A DNA stretch of 37,169 nucleotides from Nitrospirota bacterium (GTDB lineage: Bacteria; Nitrospirota; Thermodesulfovibrionia; Thermodesulfovibrionales; Magnetobacteriaceae), in NCBI GenBank assembly GCA_015233615.1, contig JADFXJ010000003.1:32378-69546 (forward strand), written 5' to 3'. Each line of letters begins with the position of its first letter. Positions within the stretch are counted from its first letter, which is position 1. The position numbers and the translations under genes were made by a program. Positions 32,578 to 37,169 of this stretch are shown here, piece by piece. The notes under the pieces were generated by a model that worked only from the letters and a program-made list of their open reading frames with translations, did no database searches and was not told the DNA's origin.

Positions 32578-33180
32578 TCAAGGATTCCCGTTCTCTTGCC
32601 CTGCGCAGTCTGCCGGTACATCACGCGAAGTGGCTTCGTAAAAGCTCAGCATCGTATCCCCGTAACGGTAAGAGCGCCTCAAAACAAGGCAACCTGCCGT
32701 CTCCGGCACCCGCCTTTTGAAAAAGTGCTCGACCACGACAACGGCCCCTTCGCCCAGGAGGCCTCCGGTGCCCGAGCCTAAAAGGGGCAGCATCACGTCT
32801 ATCTCTTCAGAGCCATAAGGCGGGTCTACGAAGACAATGCCAAAGGTCTCGCCATCCCGGGTGAGTTTTTTCAGCACAGTGGAGGCTTTACCACTTATCG
32901 CCCGATTTCGGGGTGATTGAGCAAAGAGCGGTTGAGCCCGTATGGCTTTGATGGAGCTATCGCTTATATCGACAAAGAGCACGCCGGCCGATCCCCTGCT
33001 CAGGGCCTCAAACCCCACGGTACCCGTGCCCGCGTAGAGATCCAGGAAGCTTGCCCCTTTCACCCCGGCACCCAGTATGTCAAAAAGCGCTTCCCTAACC
33101 TTTGCCGACGTAGGCCGAAGCCCCTTCCCTACCCTTGCCGATATTCGCTTGCCCTTCAGCGTTCCGCTTATTATCTTCAT
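32578..33180 (-). CDS. rsmD: 16S rRNA (guanine(966)-N2)-methyltransferase RsmD
   Basis: RsmD methylates G966 of 16S rRNA in the assembled 30S subunit using SAM. The 200-residue protein opens MKIISGTLKGKRI and LRPTSAKVREALFDIL, has SAM motif I DLYAGTGTVG (47-56) and catalytic motif IV FVDPPYG (117-123). It precedes coaD on the same strand, the usual pairing. The C-terminal tail (SRDVPADCAGQENGNP) is not conserved. Confidence 0.93.
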   Translation of the reverse strand: MKIISGTLKGKRISARVGKGLRPTSAKVREALFDILGAGVKGASFLDLYAGTGTVGFEALSRGSAGVLFVDISDSSIKAIRAQPLFAQSPRNRAISGKASTVLKKLTRDGETFGIVFVDPPYGSEEIDVMLPLLGSGTGGLLGEGAVVVVEHFFKRRVPETAGCLVLRRSYRYGDTMLSFYEATSRDVPADCAGQENGNP

Positions 33181-33741
33181 GACGATGATTTATTGTATCA
33201 TAATATTGTCTGAACTGTGATTTATATGATTTCTTGATTTACTATGATTAATAAGCGGATATTTATCGTTTATCATAGTCTTCATTATTTAATTGTGTAT
33301 TCCATTGATATCAGCCACTTATTCCAGTCCTTTCCGGCCGTTAGTTCCGCGAATGCGGCTGACGGCTCTGGACAAAAAAAGATAAAAAATTCTAACATCG
33401 CGTGACTTCTTGTCGCACTCTTATTTTTAACTGTCGTTTTTAGGTTGATATACCCCATGCATTTCAGGTACACGTACATAAACACATGCGTGTATGTATA
33501 CCTATACATAAATAATTATCTAATGTGTATATGCATAGGTATATATATGTGTAGGTATGTATAGGTATATAGATGCGTATATAATAGTATTCTGTGCGTT
33601 GTTTATGGTAAGAGTCGTTTCTGTAGAGTTAAACCATTGGAGCGCTAACCTACCGTTTTATAACGTTTATTTTGAGGCTGATTGGATTGTGGTATCCCTG
33701 GATGACAAAAAGTGTCAGCATTTCTTCAGATCCACAAAAAG
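33181..33741. other. Gene-free region with IS scar and AT-rich repeats
   Basis: Holds the IS end at 33294-33350 (separate entry). From about 33430 to 33600 it is a low-complexity run of TATG/TATA/GTAT words. In it TATACCTATACATA (33497-33510) is an exact inverted match of TATGTATAGGTATA (33556-33569), so it may form a cruciform. A plus-strand frame at 33557-33799 is mostly this low-complexity sequence plus a hairpin and is not called as a gene. Confidence 0.5.
33294..33350 (-). mobile_element. Solo IS21-type right end (57 bp)
   Basis: These 57 bp are identical to the end of the IS remnant at 11381-11437, from TGTGTATTCC to TTAGTTCCGC. Beyond this point the two copies diverge. No transposase coding remains here, so it is a scar of a second insertion of the same or a very close element. 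Confidence 0.8.
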
Positions 33742-33774
33742 AAACCGCTACCCATTGGGAATGGGTAGCGGTTT
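33742..33774 (-). terminator. Intrinsic terminator, 15-bp perfect stem
   Basis: AAACCGCTACCCATT (33742-33756) pairs exactly with AATGGGTAGCGGTTT (33760-33774) around GGG. On the minus strand the stem is followed by CTTTTTG, a usable U-run; on the plus strand by only TTTTAG. It would end minus-strand transcripts from argJ about 290 nt after its stop, beyond the 15-bp array. Confidence 0.65.
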
Positions 33775-33939
33775 TAGGGGAGGAACGAGGCGCTTATGAT
33801 TCTAATATACCAGATATTCGAAAGCTTGTCAAGAACTATTTTAAAAAAATTCGAAATTATTTTTAAGGCGGCAAATATGACTAAGAAGCTGCCGTCACTT
33901 ACGCAATTTATGAGGCTCATGGCATTATGGGCATTAGAT

Positions 33940-34074
33940 AGCATATTACGTTTGGTCATCTTACGTTGAGCCGCCTTAAGTTGAGGCCCCTTACGTTGGG
34001 CCACCTTACGTCCGGTCACCTTACGTTCAATCATTATATGTTTAACCATCTTACGTTCGATCCTATTAAGTCCG
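33940..34074. repeat. Nine 15-bp tandem units starting inside the argJ stop region
   Basis: Exact 15-bp spacing: units start on the plus strand at 33940, 33955, 33970, 33985, 34000, 34015, 34030, 34045 and 34060. On the minus strand the consensus is CGNACGTAAGRTGRC. The gene-proximal unit (34060-34074) contains the last two argJ codons (CGG ACT), its TAA stop and TAG GAT. Eight of the nine units keep TAA at the same position, in the argJ frame; the exception (34030) reads TAT. Similarity falls with distance, and beyond 33940 only traces remain. Confidence 0.9.
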
Positions 34075-35289
34075 ATACTCGGCGTTTATTTTGATGTATT
34101 CCTGTGTTAGGTCGCAGGTGTACACCTGCGCCCGGGCATTACCTGTTTTCAGGTCTATAGTTATGGTTACGTCTTTTCCACCGAGTTCGGCCTTCGACTC
34201 CGCGTCTTTTCCGGCAGAGAGCCCATTTTCGACGGCAAGGACGCCTCCGAAGGATATGTCCACCATGTATGGGTCAAAGACAATACCGGAGTAGCCGAGG
34301 GAAGCCATAATTCGTCCCCAGTTGGCGTCATTGCCGTAAATCGCCGTTTTGACGAGAGGTGAATTGGCGACAGACCTGGCTGCCCTTATAGCCTCCTCCG
34401 TGGAGTTTGCGCCTTTTACGGCAATTGTGACCATTTTAGTAGCTCCCTCGCCGTCTTTTGCGATCATCTTTGCCAGCGTCAGCAGTGTTTCCCGGAGAGT
34501 GGAAGCGAAGGCATCATACTCCGGAGTGCCTTCTTCGATGGGTAGGTTTGCGGCTGTGCCGTTTGCCAGTACCAGGAGTGTGTCGTTTGTGCTCATGTCC
34601 CCGTCTACCGTTACACGGTTGAACGTAACTTGTGAAGCATCTTGCAGTGCCTTTTGGAGGGCCGCCGGCTTTACGGAGAGGTCGGTCAGGACGAAGCTTA
34701 GCAGCGTGGCCATATTAGGGCAAATCATGCCTGCCCCCTTAGCTATGGCACAGAGACGGCCGGTGAAACCCGGGAGATTTATCGTTGTGGATACCACCTT
34801 TGGGAAGGTGTCGGTGGTCATTATGGCCCTGGCAGCGTCCAGGAGGGTCGACTTGCCAATATTTTCGCAAGCCTCTCTAACTTTTGGGAGCATGCGGTCT
34901 ATCGGCAGAGGAGCACCGATAACGCCCGTGGAGCAGACGTATACGAGGGAGTCATCTATGTTCAACACTCCGGAGGCTGCCCTTGAAAGCGCACGTGAGT
35001 CTTCCATGCCTCTTTCACCCGTACATGCGTTAGCATTGCCGCTGTTTACTACTATGGCCTGGCCCCTGCCGGTCTTTACTCTTTCGATGTCAAGGACAAC
35101 GGGGGCGGCTTTCACTATGTTTGTCGTAAATACGCCCGCGCACGAGGCCGGCACGGTGGAAAATATTACGGCCAGGTCTTTGCGTCCGGGCTTTTTGATG
35201 GCAGCTTCTACCGTTGACACCTGAAAGCCCTTGGGGAGTTCGTAGTTATTTGTCCCATTTTCGGTGTAACCCAACTCGGTCTCCTTCAT
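34066..35289 (-). CDS. argJ: Bifunctional glutamate N-acetyltransferase/ornithine acetyltransferase
   Basis: ArgJ recycles the acetyl group from N-acetylornithine to glutamate in the cyclic arginine pathway and, in the bifunctional form, also uses acetyl-CoA. The 407-residue proenzyme self-cleaves at the conserved KGAGMICPNMAT-LLSF site; Thr195 is the nucleophile. Other family blocks are VVNSGNANACTGERG (81-95), VCSTGVIGAPLPI and DGDMSTNDTLLVLANG, and the C-terminus contains GNDANWGRIMASLGYSG. It is monocistronic here and divergent from glgC. The stop codon lies in the first unit of the 15-bp array at 33940-34074. Confidence 0.95.
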   Translation of the reverse strand: MKETELGYTENGTNNYELPKGFQVSTVEAAIKKPGRKDLAVIFSTVPASCAGVFTTNIVKAAPVVLDIERVKTGRGQAIVVNSGNANACTGERGMEDSRALSRAASGVLNIDDSLVYVCSTGVIGAPLPIDRMLPKVREACENIGKSTLLDAARAIMTTDTFPKVVSTTINLPGFTGRLCAIAKGAGMICPNMATLLSFVLTDLSVKPAALQKALQDASQVTFNRVTVDGDMSTNDTLLVLANGTAANLPIEEGTPEYDAFASTLRETLLTLAKMIAKDGEGATKMVTIAVKGANSTEEAIRAARSVANSPLVKTAIYGNDANWGRIMASLGYSGIVFDPYMVDISFGGVLAVENGLSAGKDAESKAELGGKDVTITIDLKTGNARAQVYTCDLTQEYIKINAEYRT

Positions 35290-35804
35290 CGATCTCCATA
35301 AGTAGTATATACTATCGGGTTGAAACTAACGGCAACTCAGAATCCCAGCCATCCGCAACTCAAGGCATCCGGACATCAAGGCATACTGGAATCTATACAT
35401 AACATAAAAAACAACTTCATAAACAACTTCCTGTTTTATGTTAAACATATCGTTGCCATTTTGTCAAAAATAAAACTCTGCTTAACCTTTAGATATTTTT
35501 ATACTTATGTTATAATTCCAAATATTGTCGGGAAAGTCTGGCGCGATTAAAAGCCCGGCATATTTACAAACTCATCGTAGTGAACGCAGAGAGGGTAAGA
35601 TATCGAGAGGGCAATTAAGATTAACGTAAAAGCCGTTTAACTGCGGATTTACGACGGATTTAACGGTTTTAGCGGCTTTATATAAGAATGGTTTACGTAA
35701 AAGGTTATGATACCGGGAAGTTATGACCGGGAAATTATGCAATTATTCAGGAAATTATCGATTAGTATGCTAAATAGATGCTTTATGCATCCAAAGGAGG
35801 TTTT
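35290..35804. other. Divergent argJ-glgC spacer
   Basis: About 515 nt without a gene. Seen: 16-bp repeats with CAAGGCATCC and CAAGGCATAC (about 35355-35386), the extended -10 at 35508-35516, a possible stem AAAGCCG/CGGCTTT enclosing about 35630-35680, and GGGAARTTATG units around 35715-35760. TTTATGCATCCAAAGG occurs twice, at 35782-35797 and 35802-35817. The second copy carries the glgC start and the first supplies most of its SD. Confidence 0.5.
35508..35516 (+). promoter_or_regulatory. Extended -10 promoter element
   Basis: TGTTATAAT fits the extended -10 form TGnTATAAT. No strong -35 lies 17 nt upstream, which is usual for extended -10 promoters. If used for glgC, it gives a 5' leader of about 280 nt. 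Confidence 0.45.
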
Positions 35805-37007
35805 ATGCATCCAAAGGTTTTAACGTTTGTGTTAGCGGGTGGGGAGGGCAGAAGGCTGTTTCCCCTGACTGCGATACGGTCCAAGCCATCGGTGCCTTTT
35901 GGCGGAAGGTACAGGATTGTCGACTTCGTCCTGAGTAACATAATCAATTCGGGAATGTACTCCATCTACCTTCTGGTCCAGTACAAGTCCCAGTCTCTCA
36001 TCAAACACGTCCAGGAGAACTGGAGCCAGACCTCAGTATCGAGGGATCAGTTTATCACGATAGTGCCTCCGCAGATGCGCAAAGGAATGGAGTGGTTCCA
36101 GGGGACATCCGACGCGGTACTTCAGAACATCAACCTTATAATGGAACATAACCCGACTCACGTGGCTATCTTTGGTGCTGACCACATATATAAGATGGAT
36201 TTGAGCCAAATGCTGGATTTCCACATCGCCAGTAAGGCCCACGTATCGGTGGCCGCAAGGCCGGTGCCTTTGAGCGAGGCTTCGGCGTTTGGCGTGATAA
36301 AAGCCGCAGCAAACGGCGCGATCGAAAGGTTCGAAGAAAAGCCGAAGAATCCGTCCCACATGCCGGGTGACGAATCCCAGGCCTACATATCCATGGGCAA
36401 TTACATATTCAACACCGACGTGCTGATAGACTCGCTGGCTGACGCCCAGAAGAAAAACGAAAACGACTTCGGCGGATATATTCTTCCGTCCCTCGTTGGC
36501 AGGGTAAACCTTTACGCTTACGATTTTTCTCTGAACGTGGTTCCCGGCTCGAAGCCATACGAGGAGAAGGGGTATTGGAGGGACGTTGGTACCATAAAGG
36601 CGTTCTGGCTGTCTAATAACGATCTCCTGGGCGAAAATCCGGTCTTCGACGTTTATAACCCAAAATGGCCGATTCACCCGGCACTGTCCCTGGTACCTCC
36701 GGCGAAGATAATCAGCGGCAACATTAGTAACAGCATGATTTCCGATGGCGTACGCATAAAGGACGCCGCTATCAAAAACTCGATAATCAGAAGTGGCGTA
36801 ACCATCGAAGAGGGTGTCGAGATAACCGATTGCCTCATACTCGACAACGTATACATCAAGAAGGGTAGCCGCCTGAAAAATGTCATAGTAGATAAGAACA
36901 ACGTAATTGCGGAGGGCGAGACCCTTGGGTACGATCAGAAAAAGGACAGGTTCAAGATGCACATAGACGAATCCGGCATCGGGATACTTCCCAAAAAAGG
37001 TTCGTAG
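35805..37007 (+). CDS. glgC: Glucose-1-phosphate adenylyltransferase (ADP-glucose pyrophosphorylase)
   Basis: GlgC makes ADP-glucose for glycogen synthesis and is normally allosterically controlled. The start at 35805 is preferred because GGAGG lies 4 nt upstream and the family usually begins just before the nucleotide loop; an ATG at 35778 has no SD. The 400-residue product has LAGGEGRRLFPLT (10-22) with Lys27, GRYRIVDFVLSN, WFQGTSDAVLQN, FGADHIYKMD, FEEKPKNP and YISMGNYIF, then the left-handed beta-helix C-terminal domain (SMISDGVRIKDAAIKNSII, GVTIEEGVEITDCLIL). Other glg genes are not in the window. Confidence 0.94.
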   Translation: MHPKVLTFVLAGGEGRRLFPLTAIRSKPSVPFGGRYRIVDFVLSNIINSGMYSIYLLVQYKSQSLIKHVQENWSQTSVSRDQFITIVPPQMRKGMEWFQGTSDAVLQNINLIMEHNPTHVAIFGADHIYKMDLSQMLDFHIASKAHVSVAARPVPLSEASAFGVIKAAANGAIERFEEKPKNPSHMPGDESQAYISMGNYIFNTDVLIDSLADAQKKNENDFGGYILPSLVGRVNLYAYDFSLNVVPGSKPYEEKGYWRDVGTIKAFWLSNNDLLGENPVFDVYNPKWPIHPALSLVPPAKIISGNISNSMISDGVRIKDAAIKNSIIRSGVTIEEGVEITDCLILDNVYIKKGSRLKNVIVDKNNVIAEGETLGYDQKKDRFKMHIDESGIGILPKKGS

Positions 37008-37040
37008 GCCTCCCACGGCGGGGTATGAACCGGAAGATGT

Positions 37041-37130
37041 GATCATTGAAATTTTACCATTGAAGATATGCCAGCCTGAGATATGCGCACCGGCAGTATA
37101 CGCGCAGATGCAGGCACGGGAGATACGGAC
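37041..37130 (+). repeat. Degenerate 18-bp tandem array between glgC and the next gene
   Basis: Five loosely similar units of 18, 18, 18, 17 and 19 nt (37041, 37059, 37077, 37095, 37112) with GAAGATATGCC, GAGATATGCGC and GAGATACGGAC cores. The last unit runs straight up to the ATG at 37131 and contains its GGGAG SD. Confidence 0.55.
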
Positions 37131-37169
37131 ATGGAAGTGATAAACGATAGCATAAGTCTTGACACACGC
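37131..37169 (+). CDS. Start of an unidentified gene, cut by window edge
   Basis: ATG at 37131 with GGGAG 8 nt upstream opens MEVINDSISLDTR, 13 codons to the end of the window without a stop. It is the first ATG after glgC with good spacing to an SD. Too short to name. Confidence 0.45.
   Translation, partial: MEVINDSISLDTR

Noticed and set aside
32415-32624. 69-codon minus-strand frame containing CHCQRSEAIS
   Set aside because: This is the usual spurious translation of a dispersed intergenic repeat.
33557-33799. 80-codon plus-strand frame (MYRYIDAYIIVF...)
   Set aside because: Its start is low-complexity TATA/GTAT sequence and its end covers the terminator stem; no SD and no family resemblance.
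33940-34074. Array after argJ considered as a CRISPR array
   Set aside because: The units are contiguous 15-mers with no spacers and no cas genes are nearby.
36033-37046. 337-codon minus-strand frame opposite glgC
   Set aside because: Antisense to a textbook glgC with every conserved motif; open by codon bias only.

Overview
The window looks like a piece of a Gram-negative, probably anaerobic bacterial chromosome. It carries two PilT-type ATPases of type IV pili, secreted beta-helix and FecR-type proteins with Sec signals, anaerobe-type acyl-CoA dehydrogenase/Etf genes with a ferredoxin domain fused to EtfA, and core biosynthetic genes. Many MORN, coiled-coil, SEFIR and formylglycine-enzyme-like proteins suggest Nitrospirota or a deltaproteobacterial lineage, but that is an impression and cannot be settled from this sequence.

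Layout. 1-8249 is a minus-strand housekeeping block: ilvC (5' end only), fabD, etfA, etfB, acd, pmbA/tldE, queD, hpt, cinA-like. 8657-10628 (plus) holds a secreted beta-helix protein and a lone HicB. 10714-16977 is an accessory, defence-like stretch: a broken SEFIR/formylglycine-enzyme gene scarred by an IS21-type element, a RelE-type toxin-antitoxin pair downstream of a one-polypeptide (type IIG) restriction-methylation gene, a decayed nuclease gene, a gene made of perfect heptad repeats and a possible coding remnant. 17252-22989 (minus) holds two cyclic-nucleotide-binding-like proteins, cobD, a receiver-like protein and two pilT genes. 23409-25874 (plus) encodes a membrane-anchored MORN protein and a coiled-coil protein. 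26324-30719 (minus) encodes two paralogous secreted FecR/WxPY-repeat proteins. 30911-35289 (minus) has an EamA transporter, coaD, rsmD and argJ. glgC and the first codons of another gene close the window on the plus strand.

Working units: acd-etfB-etfA-fabD form one tight cluster linking acyl-CoA dehydrogenation, its electron carrier and fatty-acid initiation. pilT, a second pilT and the receiver-like gene form a motility/retraction group. The restriction-methylation gene and toxin-antitoxin pair are spaced as one operon.

The least expected signal is a set of short imperfect tandem arrays (12-19 bp periods) at gene ends. After argJ (nine 15-bp units) and the cinA-like gene (six 15-bp units), the first unit contains the gene's own stop codon and later units mostly repeat it in register. 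After the 509-residue coiled-coil gene, four units each begin with TGA or TAA. A related 12-bp array lies inside the pmbA reading frame. Scars of one insertion sequence and three kinds of dispersed palindromic or repeat sequence are also present.
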